DNA of 64,000 nt, from positions 62,001 through 126,000 of the forward strand of contig JAKALA010000001.1 of NCBI GenBank assembly GCA_021813325.1, read 5' to 3'. The translations under genes were made by a program, and so were the position numbers. The notes under the pieces are model-generated. The model did no database searches, was not told the origin of the DNA, and saw only the letters and a list, made by a program, of their open reading frames with translations. Shown here piece by piece: positions 43,601-50,118 of this stretch. This DNA comes from a bacterium. GTDB taxonomy: Bacteria > Verrucomicrobiota > Verrucomicrobiia > Limisphaerales > UBA11358. Each line of letters starts with the position of its first letter. Positions within the stretch are counted from its first letter, which is position 1.

Positions 43601-43848
43601 GCCCGTCATTAACCGACTCCTTCTATTCGTTTGCTGATTTGAACGATTCGTTCAACACATATCTTGAATTTCAACCGCCGGGCGGAATTCCGGTAACAAT
43701 AGGACGAATTACTTGGGGATGGCACGGGCAAACCGCCGTTTCTGGTGGTATATGGTCTTTGGCCAGAGGCGACGTTACTGGGCCGAGTTTGGATTCTGCT
43801 GACGATACGTTTCCAGAATGGACAACCGTTTATTACAACTCGAATTAA
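40699..43848 (+). CDS. chimeric protein: DUF3102 + Zn segment + truncated DUF4338 (DruA-like) + exported-type domain
   Basis: 1049 aa from ATG 40699 (TTG 40687 also possible). A DUF3102-like DNA-binding segment comes first (~25-100: HLNVIKDLVPHGEWLPWLKQ). CVRCGHIRQDEE ... WCDVCAEEY gives a CXXC pair that may bind zinc. A DUF4338/DruA-like start follows (~365-450: NVRFLVVDDS, GERDEFIGWTAEQ, TQPFGSNFNGGKLIAALITS) but stops there. What follows resembles an exported protein: MLATATAFA reads as the tail of a signal peptide, then Gly/Asn/Trp-rich sequence and a beta-rich end (GIPVTIGRITWGWHGQT). A real fusion, a recombination scar or an assembly join are all possible. No full catalytic DUF4338 domain remains. 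Confidence 0.7.
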   Translation: MDKICTPPPIAEIQPVTPPPAAQPQMTLDDYAKAINEAHRNCEAIDRESKKKGREAVQWAYKAGQHLNVIKDLVPHGEWLPWLKQNCPEIKERTAQRYMVAAKNVRGSDLEHFTGVRQYEIATGARSPEKIDKAPDAMDGEAAKPDDANTPDIILASMQRGFATLQKQYTSLVTLHPKLQPHLLGIDLNWSLPILLQRWQYPLGDAFDFFNFPWTPAVCVRCGHIRQDEEVFVPIHHWVPEYAHRNEWCDVCAEEYHDKEETFDLGEEIKLLVKNLNELKSLPAKDYTLAQKLYQLQQTKIAEPAAITAAENNVWVPTDLNNEEVTVEEIGRLSPKIVIANDDETKTLWNIYRHFVSSAVNNLPPTRNVRFLVVDDSKPNKPVLGVGNISGDFLALGERDEFIGWTAEQRNAGKLKHTAVGSTIIATQPFGSNFNGGKLIAALITSQMLATATAFATVQTKSTQDKPWRVFLLSDVQNLDATTHYQSEVYENAGGDFIGDDDDGSSESQTWVNYNHVWVAGIGGAGSEYNNWQNDYWDYQGNHSGSAGGMNGNMVWDWSGWGEEVGSNNDGTTTTGFTNTLWIWDRIGNEHCNVSDPVNKTWDNDYSAWDDDNEKGSQHDTYTRTADTTWHVQTGGKAIPGRQNLWQFNGSVWEILDKRAVPQFVGASMREVTNKTQIAIGSLGNLKADGNLWLTLPDDVEKDITPTVGGKDFFTFSVGGQKYPLTILANGNDLSVTNPEFCAGQQVNFTFDGLPMGSVSNMLGKWSLPTKYVNEQWQHLQYVVTEPISGAGYWEPYGSVNYRINAALLENTNQTSCWFVNGNGGHVTVGLSLQFPNGQFVSVAANGDFSVFRPTVSNFVPDNPISVVLDTNALPSIYLGLGDAGGGGGGMGWSLDVHWKTNFNGTFFFTQLIDREWSWDITTFHLPRSRSTGGFWLDNGNPYTAASIFDTSALRNPKYVATLSFGDGPSLTDSFYSFADLNDSFNTYLEFQPPGGIPVTIGRITWGWHGQTAVSGGIWSLARGDVTGPSLDSADDTFPEWTTVYYNSN

Positions 43849-43861
43849 ACACTCTCGAACT

Positions 43862-44512
43862 ATGAACACAGTGAACATTTTTTCAGGCAGCCACTGTTTT
43901 CGGCTGGCCATTGCAATTTGGATTTTTGTTGTCGGAATTATCCGTGCCGAACCGCCAGCGGGAGAAGGAACCGATTTTTCGGGAAGCAATGTTTTTTGGG
44001 GAAATGAAACAAATGGGGTTAGCATGGCATTATTGATTGCCCCCCTATCAAGTTCAAATCACATCCCGATTCATTGCACGCCAATCGTCAAAAACAGCCG
44101 GAGCCAAACAAACCATCTATGGGTTTGGTTTCCGCCGATAGAAAGCTGCTGCCAGATGAGCTTGATGGACGAAAAAGGCAATTCAGTTCCCAAGACAGCC
44201 AAAGGCAAATCACTTGGCAAACCCATTACCGAACCAATGATGTTAAAAGATGGCCCCAACATCAAAGCAGGCTACAAGATGCGACCATTGGCTCAAAACA
44301 AAGCAGAAATGCTTTCTGATTTCTCGTTTGACTTGCAGAATTATTTTGAAGTCACCAACTCTGGCAAATACCGACTGACATACGAAATGCGGGTTGTTCT
44401 GCCACAAAGCACCAAAGGAAATTACATGACGCTTCACACTACGAATTTGCCGACGACAGCCCTTCCGTCAGTGATAGCCGATGTAGAAGTTAAACCCTCT
44501 ACTGGAAAATAA
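43862..44512 (+). CDS. secreted hypothetical protein of the island (216 aa)
   Basis: From ATG 43862: N-terminal signal or anchor (FRLAIAIWIFVVGIIRAEPP). The mature part is beta-rich with GNETNGVSMALLIAP near its start and FEVTNSGKYRLTYEMRV near its end. No named family recognised. It begins 13 bp after the chimeric gene, so they are co-transcribed, and it matches the exported C-terminal half of that protein in style. Followed by a clear terminator. Confidence 0.75.
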   Translation: MNTVNIFSGSHCFRLAIAIWIFVVGIIRAEPPAGEGTDFSGSNVFWGNETNGVSMALLIAPLSSSNHIPIHCTPIVKNSRSQTNHLWVWFPPIESCCQMSLMDEKGNSVPKTAKGKSLGKPITEPMMLKDGPNIKAGYKMRPLAQNKAEMLSDFSFDLQNYFEVTNSGKYRLTYEMRVVLPQSTKGNYMTLHTTNLPTTALPSVIADVEVKPSTGK

Positions 44513-44528
44513 TTTTCCCCGCCGCCTC

Positions 44529-44567
44529 AACGGCCAGAATGTTCTTAACCGGCTTCTGGCCGTTTTT
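44529..44567 (+). terminator. rho-independent terminator of the island operon
   Basis: Perfect eleven-pair stem AACGGCCAGAA / TTCTGGCCGTT, loop of 14, ending in TTTTT. 17 bp after the stop of the 216-aa gene. Confidence 0.9.
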
Positions 44568-44671
44568 GCTAACGACTTTGTGTTCTGGCTCGCTGCCGCT
44601 GTCGCCATCTTCAAAAGGCCACTTGGTTGTGACAATGAAGTGTGATGGATTGACTGCTGTAGGGTGGTTTG

Positions 44672-44702
44672 ACGTTCATCACTGTGATCCAGTGATGAAC
44701 GT
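44672..44702. repeat. perfect 13-bp inverted repeat in the island's right end
   Basis: ACGTTCATCACTG, loop TGATC, CAGTGATGAACGT. There is no T tract, so it is not a terminator. It lies ~170 bp from the right junction, in sequence with no supported gene. Could be an operator or recombination-protein site. Confidence 0.7.
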
Positions 44703-44849
44703 GGAATGGGGTTGGCCGTTGCGCCAGACGGTCTGGGGCGTATCGTCTTCCGTTGGGGATAGGGTTTTAGGGGTGGAGCGTCAGGAATCCAATAAAACCA
44801 AGGGGATTTAATTTATTGTCACTAAAGTAAAACATATTACGGTGTGTGA

Positions 44850-44900
44850 AAACATGTTAAAATTGAATCAATAAACATTCCGAGCTTAAAGGAATTTTTC
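44850..44900. other. attR: right junction of the island
   Basis: Island side ends TTGAATCAATAAA (44875). Chromosome resumes at CATTCCGAGCTTAAAGG, where CAT is the complement of the original Dabb start codon. The shared AAAC is the likely crossover region. The stretch 44703-44875 holds no gene; the 90-aa ORF at 44539-44811 is not supported. Confidence 0.6.
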
Positions 44901-44939
44901 TTTCGTGAGTTTCGCGCACTTCGCCACTAAAATCGCTCC

Positions 44940-45869
44940 ATGAGCAAAACCGCATTGTTATTCGCTGGTCAAGGCGCCCAAGTCGTCGGCATGGGCAAAG
45001 ATCTGGCCGAGAAATTTCCCGGCGCCAAGGCGTGGTTCGACCGCGCCAACGCCGCCCTCGGCTACGATCTCGCCAGCGTCTGTTTCAACGGCCCGGAAGC
45101 CGATCTCACCAAAACCGAGAATGCGCAGCCCGGGATTTTTCTCGTCAGTTGGGTTTGCTTTGAACTGCTCAAAGAGCAGGTGCCGAATTTGAAATTCGAC
45201 GCCACCGCCGGCCTTTCGCTCGGCGAATTCACGGCGCTCACGGCGGCGGGCGCGATGAGTTTTGAGGACGGACTGCGCGTGGTGCGCCAGCGCGGCAAAT
45301 TCATGCAGGAAGCCTGCGATGTCACCCAAGGCGGCATGGCGGCCATTATCGGTCTCGACGAAGCGCTCACGCGCGAAGCCTGCGCCGAAGCGGGCGTGGT
45401 GCTCGCCAACTTGAATTGTCCCGGCCAGCTCGTGATTTCCGGTGAAGCCGAGAAGATTGCCAGGGCCTGTGAAATCGCCAAAGCCAAGGGCGCCAAACGC
45501 GCTTTGCCGTTGACCGTGGCGGGCGCTTACCATTCGCCGCTCATGGCCAGCGCGCAGCCGAAATTGCAGGCTGAATTGGAAAAAGTCACCCTGAACACGA
45601 CGAATGTGCCGGTGATTTCCAACGTCAATGCGCGGCCGCATGGCGTGCCCAGCCGCATCACCAGCCAGTTGGTGGAGCAGGTTTGCGCATCGGTGCGTTG
45701 GGAGGAATCCATGCGCGTCCTGTTGTCGCAAGGTTTCACGCGATTCATTGAACTCGGACCCGGCACGGCGTTGAGCGGCTTCATGAAGCGCATCGACAAA
45801 ACGGCGCCCCTGCTCAACATTGCTGACGCCGCCAGCTTGGAAGCCACGGCCAACGCACTTTCGGGTTAA
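44940..45869 (+). CDS. fabD: malonyl-CoA:ACP transacylase
   Basis: 309 aa. It transfers malonyl from CoA to ACP for fatty acid synthesis in the cytosol. FAGQGAQVVGMGKDLAEKFP, the active serine in GLSLGEFTALTAAG and His in GAYHSPLM are present. Begins a fab cluster (fabD - tlpA-like - fabG - acpP - fabF). It was originally 61 bp from the divergent Dabb start before the island entered. Confidence 0.97.
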   Translation: MSKTALLFAGQGAQVVGMGKDLAEKFPGAKAWFDRANAALGYDLASVCFNGPEADLTKTENAQPGIFLVSWVCFELLKEQVPNLKFDATAGLSLGEFTALTAAGAMSFEDGLRVVRQRGKFMQEACDVTQGGMAAIIGLDEALTREACAEAGVVLANLNCPGQLVISGEAEKIARACEIAKAKGAKRALPLTVAGAYHSPLMASAQPKLQAELEKVTLNTTNVPVISNVNARPHGVPSRITSQLVEQVCASVRWEESMRVLLSQGFTRFIELGPGTALSGFMKRIDKTAPLLNIADAASLEATANALSG

Positions 45870-45883
45870 CCCTGATTATAAAA

Positions 45884-47245
45884 ATGAAACACAGATTAAA
45901 GCATACCCCGTTCGGTGTTTCTATTTCAGTCATAGCATTGGTCGTTTTCTGGGGTGCCGCTTCAAATGTAAATGCCGATGTCAATGCAGACAGAACGGCG
46001 CTATTCAAACAGTTCGTCAACGGCGAAGTGCCCATCAAGGAAGCGGTTGTTTATCGCGAGATGTCCAGCACCAATGGCACGGTCCTAAACCGGGAATGGT
46101 GGCGCTTCGGATATCAAAAGGACACTTGGTTTGTGCAATGCCTGACACCCAACCCCACCAATCAAGCGCAGCTCATTCCCAAGAATTCTGGCGTATATGG
46201 CCAATCCTTTAACCAATTCTGGTTCGTCACTGACAATTCCCTTATCACCGCAGCCAAAGAGGTTGCCGCTGGCAGTTGGGTAGCCACTTCCAGCCGGTTC
46301 GAGCGCAGCCTGATATTTGAGGCTCTCTCACTCGGTGTTCCGCGAAATTACAGCACTCTGTATCTCACCAATGCCACCGTGAAATGGGAGGATATGAAGT
46401 TTGAGACTTCTGTTGTTAGCAAACGCGATCATCAGGGGAATGCCTTAATCACAAGCACGCTGGTTGGTCAGTTGAACATCGGAACCAACGGTTTCGTTCA
46501 CTCAGTTGAGTATCCTAGTATTGGAGACTTTATGGGCGACTGTATCATTTTTGAATACGCGGCCGACTCGCTCGGCATACCGGACAGTTACACAGAGCAT
46601 ACCCCACAACATATATTCCGTTACCAACTTTTATCCTTGGTTTTGGGAAAAAACGCGTTGGCGATGCCCAATGGTTATGAGCCGGCAGCATTCGTGGACA
46701 TGAAATTGAATCGAAACGTATGTTTCTGCACAAACGAATTGAGCTACTCGCAAAGGGACGGTAAAAGTTACCCGATGTTTAGACCACCTGAGCCTAAATT
46801 GGGTGAGCCTCCACCCAAACTTCAAGCGGCTCAATGGCTGAACACAACGAACGCCCTGAGTCTGGATGATTTGCGCGGCAAAGTGGTTTTACTGGATTTC
46901 TGGACTGTTAATTGTCCCCAGTGCATCGAAGACACGCCCAAGCTGGAAGCGCTTCACAACAAATTTAAAGATCAAGGCTTGGTTGTCATTGGCGTCAGCT
47001 ATAATGAAAAGCGCGTAGCACGGATTCTCAAAGAACGCGGCACAACTTATCCAACCATGTTAGACAAAGACTTACAAATCGCGGATTTGAAGACGGGTTA
47101 CACTACTGAAAACTATGTGCTGGATGCCAGCCCTTCTTACGCCCTGATTGATCGGGCCGGTAACCTCGTTTGGAAATCCACCCTGAGCAGTTTCCCTGAA
47201 GAGTCTCAAATCAAAAGCCTCCTCGGTTTGGTCCCGTCGAAATAA
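45884..47245 (+). CDS. exported TlpA-like thioredoxin protein with large N-terminal domain
   Basis: 453 aa. Signal peptide (PFGVSISVIALVVFWGAA). Residues ~30-310 are an unassigned beta-rich domain (REWWRFGYQKDTWFVQCL). The C-terminal ~130 residues are a thioredoxin-like TlpA/ResA fold with active site CPQC in LLDFWTVNCPQCIEDTPK. It likely reduces or forms disulfides outside the cytoplasm. It is inserted between fabD and fabG, with no obvious link to fatty acid synthesis. Looks AT-richer than fabD and fabG. Confidence 0.85.
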   Translation: MKHRLKHTPFGVSISVIALVVFWGAASNVNADVNADRTALFKQFVNGEVPIKEAVVYREMSSTNGTVLNREWWRFGYQKDTWFVQCLTPNPTNQAQLIPKNSGVYGQSFNQFWFVTDNSLITAAKEVAAGSWVATSSRFERSLIFEALSLGVPRNYSTLYLTNATVKWEDMKFETSVVSKRDHQGNALITSTLVGQLNIGTNGFVHSVEYPSIGDFMGDCIIFEYAADSLGIPDSYTEHTPQHIFRYQLLSLVLGKNALAMPNGYEPAAFVDMKLNRNVCFCTNELSYSQRDGKSYPMFRPPEPKLGEPPPKLQAAQWLNTTNALSLDDLRGKVVLLDFWTVNCPQCIEDTPKLEALHNKFKDQGLVVIGVSYNEKRVARILKERGTTYPTMLDKDLQIADLKTGYTTENYVLDASPSYALIDRAGNLVWKSTLSSFPEESQIKSLLGLVPSK

Positions 47246-47318
47246 CTTTGCATCCGGTCAGGCAGATTCCGCTTTGAATCTGCGTTCAATCGGTGTTTCA
47301 TCTGTGGCTGATAAATCT

Positions 47319-48062
47319 ATGAGCCAACTAGCCAATCAAATTGCCGTTGTTACCGGTGCCGGCCGTGGAATCGGTCGCGCCATCGCCTTGAAATACGCCC
47401 AGGCAGGCGCGGCGGTCGTGGTCGTTTCCCGCACGCAGGAAAATTCCGAAAAGGTCGCCGCCGAAATCCGCGCGCTCGGTCGCCAGGCCTGGGCGCATGC
47501 CGTGGACGTGGCGGAAGCCACCGCCGTCAATGCCGCCGCCGAAAAAATTTTGGCCGACTGCGGCAAAGTGGACGTTTTGGTGAACAACGCCGGCGTCACC
47601 CGCGACGGCCTGCTCATGCGCATGAGCGATGCCGATTGGGACACGGTTTTGAACACTAACCTTAAAGGAGCGTTCCTCGTCACCAAGGCTTTTAGCCGCG
47701 CCATGATCAAGGCGCGCACTGGCCGGATCATTAATATTTCATCCGTCATTGGCCTTATCGGTAACGCCGGCCAATGCAACTACGCCGCCAGCAAAGCCGG
47801 GTTGATTGGGTTCACCCAATCGGCCGCCAAGGAACTGGCCGGACGCGGCATCACGGTGAACGTGATCGCGCCGGGATTCATCCAAACGGACATGACGTCG
47901 GAATTGAAGGAAGATATGAAGACGGCATTGCTCAAACAGATTCCACTGGGTTCCTTTGGCGAAGCGGAAGACATCGCTTCGGCGGCGCTGTATCTCGCCA
48001 GCCCGGGAGCGCGTTACGTTACCGGTCAAGTGCTCACGGTGGACGGTGGAATGGTGATGTAA
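47319..48062 (+). CDS. fabG: 3-oxoacyl-ACP reductase
   Basis: 247 aa from ATG 47319 (MSQLANQIAVVTGAGRGIGR), preferred over the earlier TTG at 47274. NADPH reductase of the elongation cycle. GAGRGIGRA is the cofactor motif, NNAGVTRDGL follows, and the Ser-Tyr-Lys triad is in SSVIGLIGNAGQCNYAASK. The C-terminal VTGQVLTVDGG is typical. Within the fab cluster, upstream of acpP. Confidence 0.96.
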   Translation: MSQLANQIAVVTGAGRGIGRAIALKYAQAGAAVVVVSRTQENSEKVAAEIRALGRQAWAHAVDVAEATAVNAAAEKILADCGKVDVLVNNAGVTRDGLLMRMSDADWDTVLNTNLKGAFLVTKAFSRAMIKARTGRIINISSVIGLIGNAGQCNYAASKAGLIGFTQSAAKELAGRGITVNVIAPGFIQTDMTSELKEDMKTALLKQIPLGSFGEAEDIASAALYLASPGARYVTGQVLTVDGGMVM

Positions 48063-48138
48063 TTGCCGTTTTTTCGGCCGATTTGAAAAAGGCATCGTTA
48101 CTTTAGCTAAAGGTCTTGGCAGAGAAATTTATGATTCG

Positions 48139-48166
48139 AGCTTGACGCCGACGGCGATTGCAAGCT
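48139..48166 (+). promoter_or_regulatory. hairpin in the acpP leader
   Basis: AGCTTG (48139-48144) pairs with CAAGCT (48161-48166), with an inner CGCC/GGCG stem. It ends 17 bp before the acpP ATG (48184). May affect acpP translation or mRNA processing; no T tract. Confidence 0.45.
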
Positions 48167-48183
48167 AGATAAGCGGACATATT

Positions 48184-48426
48184 ATGTCAGACAAACCTAT
48201 TGATCAGCGCGTAAAAGACATTATCGTCGAACAGCTCGGGGTAAAACCCGAACAAGTCGTTCCGGCGGCCAAGTTTATTGAGGATCTCGGTGCCGATTCG
48301 CTCGACACTGTGGAATTGGTCATGGCGCTGGAAGAGGAATTCGGCATCGAAGTGCCGGATGAACAGGCGGAAAAGCTCCAAAGCGTCGGTGACGTGATCA
48401 AATACGTCGAGGAAGCCCAAAAATAA
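48184..48426 (+). CDS. acpP: acyl carrier protein
   Basis: 80 aa, acidic helical bundle. The phosphopantetheine-bearing serine is in [19 protein letters not shown]. Carries growing acyl chains in fatty acid synthesis. Sits between fabG (121 bp upstream) and fabF (65 bp downstream), flanked by hairpins on both sides. Confidence 0.98.
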   Translation: MSDKPIDQRVKDIIVEQLGVKPEQVVPAAKFIEDLGADSLDTVELVMALEEEFGIEVPDEQAEKLQSVGDVIKYVEEAQK

Positions 48427-48440
48427 GTGAAATTTGCGCG

Positions 48441-48487
48441 ACGGGGCAGTTTAGGCTGGACACAGCCCGAACTGCCCCGTTTGATTT
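48441..48487 (+). terminator. terminator-like hairpin between acpP and fabF
   Basis: Perfect ACGGGGCAGTT (48441-48451) / AACTGCCCCGT (48470-48480) with a second inner AGGCT/AGCCC pairing, then TTGATTTT. The fabF ATG comes 12 bp after the stem. This could reduce read-through into fabF and favour acpP mRNA. Confidence 0.8.
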
Positions 48488-48491
48488 TGCC

Positions 48492-49751
48492 ATGGTAAAC
48501 AACTATTCAGAACGCCGGGTGGTCGTCACCGGCATGGGTTTGGTAACCCCATTAGGACATGACCTTGACACGTTTTGGAAAAACTTGATCGAAGGACAGT
48601 GCGGGGTGGACAAAATCACCGCCTTTGACGCCACGGCGTTTGATACCCAGATCGCGGCGCAGGTTAAAGAGTTCGACATGGCGCCCGCCTTCCCGTCGCC
48701 CAAAGAAATCCGCCGCACGGATCGCTATTCGCAGTTTGCCATTTATGCGGCCTGGAGCGCGTTGAAGAATTCCGGGCTGGAGCTGGAAAAGGAAAATTGC
48801 GACGAAATCGGCGTAATGATCGGCTCTGGCATCGGCGGCCTGGCCACCACAACGGATCAGCACAACATCTTGTTGCAGCGCGGCCCCGGCCGCATGTCGC
48901 CGTTCACCATTCCGATGCTCATCGGCAACATGGCCTCGGGCTTGATCTCCATGTATTTCAATTTACGCGGGCCAAATTTTGCGACCTGCTCCGCCTGTGC
49001 CACGGCCAATCACGCCATTGGCGAAGCCTGGCGCACCATCAAGGCGGGCGATGCCCAGGTCATGTTTGCCGGCGGTTCCGAAGCGGCCATCATTCCCATC
49101 GGCATCGGCGGATTCTGCGCCATGAAAGCCATGAGCACCCGCAATGACGACCCCAAAACGGCTTCGCGTCCGTTCGACAAAGATCGCGACGGATTCGTCA
49201 TGGGCGAAGGCGCCGGCGTGCTGGTGTTGGAAGAATGGGAACACGCCAAAAAGCGCGGCGCACAGATCGTCTGTGAAATTGTCGGCTACGGCAACACGGC
49301 CGACGCGCATCATCTCACCGCGCCTTCACCCGGCGGCGAAGGGGCCGCCCGCTGCATGAAGATGGCGTTGCGAAGCGGGGGACTGAATCTCACCGATATT
49401 TCCTACATCAACGCCCACGGCACTTCCACTTCGCAAGGCGACATCTGCGAAACGCAGGCGGTCAAAACCGTTTTTGGTGATCATGCCCGCAAGCTGGTGG
49501 TCAGCTCCACCAAAGGCGCCACCGGACATATGTTGGGCGCGGCGGGCGCGGTCGAGATGGCAATCTGCGCGCTCGCTCTGAAAAATAACCTTGTGCCTCC
49601 GACCATCAATCTGCAAAACCCCGATCCAGAGTGCGACTTGGATTACGCGCCCAACGCCGCCCGCGAGATGACGGTCAATGCCATCGTCAACAATTCGTTC
49701 GGCTTCGGCGGCCACAACTCCACCATCGCGGCGAAGAAGTTCAACGGGTAA
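48492..49751 (+). CDS. fabF: 3-oxoacyl-ACP synthase II
   Basis: 419 aa condensing enzyme (KAS II) that elongates acyl-ACP. Cys nucleophile in TCSACATANHAIGEA, His residues in INAHGTSTSQGD and KGATGHMLGAAGAVE, and C-terminal NNSFGFGGHN. ATG 48492 lies just after the acpP terminator-like hairpin with no Shine-Dalgarno. Followed after 22 bp by the PQQ-propeller gene. Confidence 0.97.
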   Translation: MVNNYSERRVVVTGMGLVTPLGHDLDTFWKNLIEGQCGVDKITAFDATAFDTQIAAQVKEFDMAPAFPSPKEIRRTDRYSQFAIYAAWSALKNSGLELEKENCDEIGVMIGSGIGGLATTTDQHNILLQRGPGRMSPFTIPMLIGNMASGLISMYFNLRGPNFATCSACATANHAIGEAWRTIKAGDAQVMFAGGSEAAIIPIGIGGFCAMKAMSTRNDDPKTASRPFDKDRDGFVMGEGAGVLVLEEWEHAKKRGAQIVCEIVGYGNTADAHHLTAPSPGGEGAARCMKMALRSGGLNLTDISYINAHGTSTSQGDICETQAVKTVFGDHARKLVVSSTKGATGHMLGAAGAVEMAICALALKNNLVPPTINLQNPDPECDLDYAPNAAREMTVNAIVNNSFGFGGHNSTIAAKKFNG

Positions 49752-49773
49752 ACCCAAATCATTCACGGGCTAT

Positions 49774-50115
49774 ATGGCAAAACCGGATATCGTCTATATC
49801 GGCATCCGCGGTTCTGTCGTGGCAACGGACCAACAGTCGGGCACCCGACGCTGGGAAACCAAGCTCAAAGGCGGTTCTTTTGTTACGTTGATGGTGGACA
49901 ATGATCGCGTATTTGCCGGCACACAGGGAAAAATTTTTTGCCTGGATGCAGCAACCGGGCAGATCCTTTGGCATGATGGCTTGCGCGGATTCGGCTACGG
50001 CCTAATCAGCATCGCCACCGCGAATGGAAGTTCCAACAACACTGGCCCGGCCGCTGAACAGAAACGTCGGGAGGATGAGTCATCTTCCGCCGCCACATCA
50101 GCCGCCAATATGTAA
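49774..50115 (+). CDS. short PQQ-type beta-propeller-like protein (113 aa)
   Basis: From ATG 49774. Two blade-like repeats: VVATDQQSGTRRWETKLKGG and GKIFCLDAATGQILWHDGL are typical of PQQ/quinoprotein propeller blades, but only ~2 of the usual 6-8 are present. No signal peptide. The C-terminus is Ser/Ala-rich (SSSAATSAANM). It may oligomerise into a ring or be a reduced relic. It is followed after 3 bp by the nucleoside phosphorylase gene. Confidence 0.78.
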   Translation: MAKPDIVYIGIRGSVVATDQQSGTRRWETKLKGGSFVTLMVDNDRVFAGTQGKIFCLDAATGQILWHDGLRGFGYGLISIATANGSSNNTGPAAEQKRREDESSSAATSAANM

Positions 50116-50118
50116 CGC

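Larger units (their letters stand above)
38311..44875. mobile_element. serine-recombinase genomic island (~6.6 kb)
   Basis: Contains four genes (large serine recombinase, winged-helix protein, chimeric 1049-aa protein, secreted 216-aa protein), and is AT-richer than its flanks by eye. The left junction cuts the Dabb gene at its second codon. Joining 38310 to 44876 restores ATG-TTC-AGT-CAT, the natural Dabb start MFSHIVIF. The recombinase gene sits at the left edge, 35 bp inside, as is usual for integrases. No transfer or capsid genes; probably an integrative or relic element. Confidence 0.72.

Noticed and set aside
44539-44811. 90-aa ORF after the island operon
   Set aside because: Begins within the terminator stem region and spans the 13-bp hairpin; no recognisable protein features.
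44839-44862. Alternative right junction using the shared ACGG or TGAAA
   Set aside because: Rejoining there puts the Dabb core out of frame with the nearest ATG, unlike the AA core at 44874-44875.
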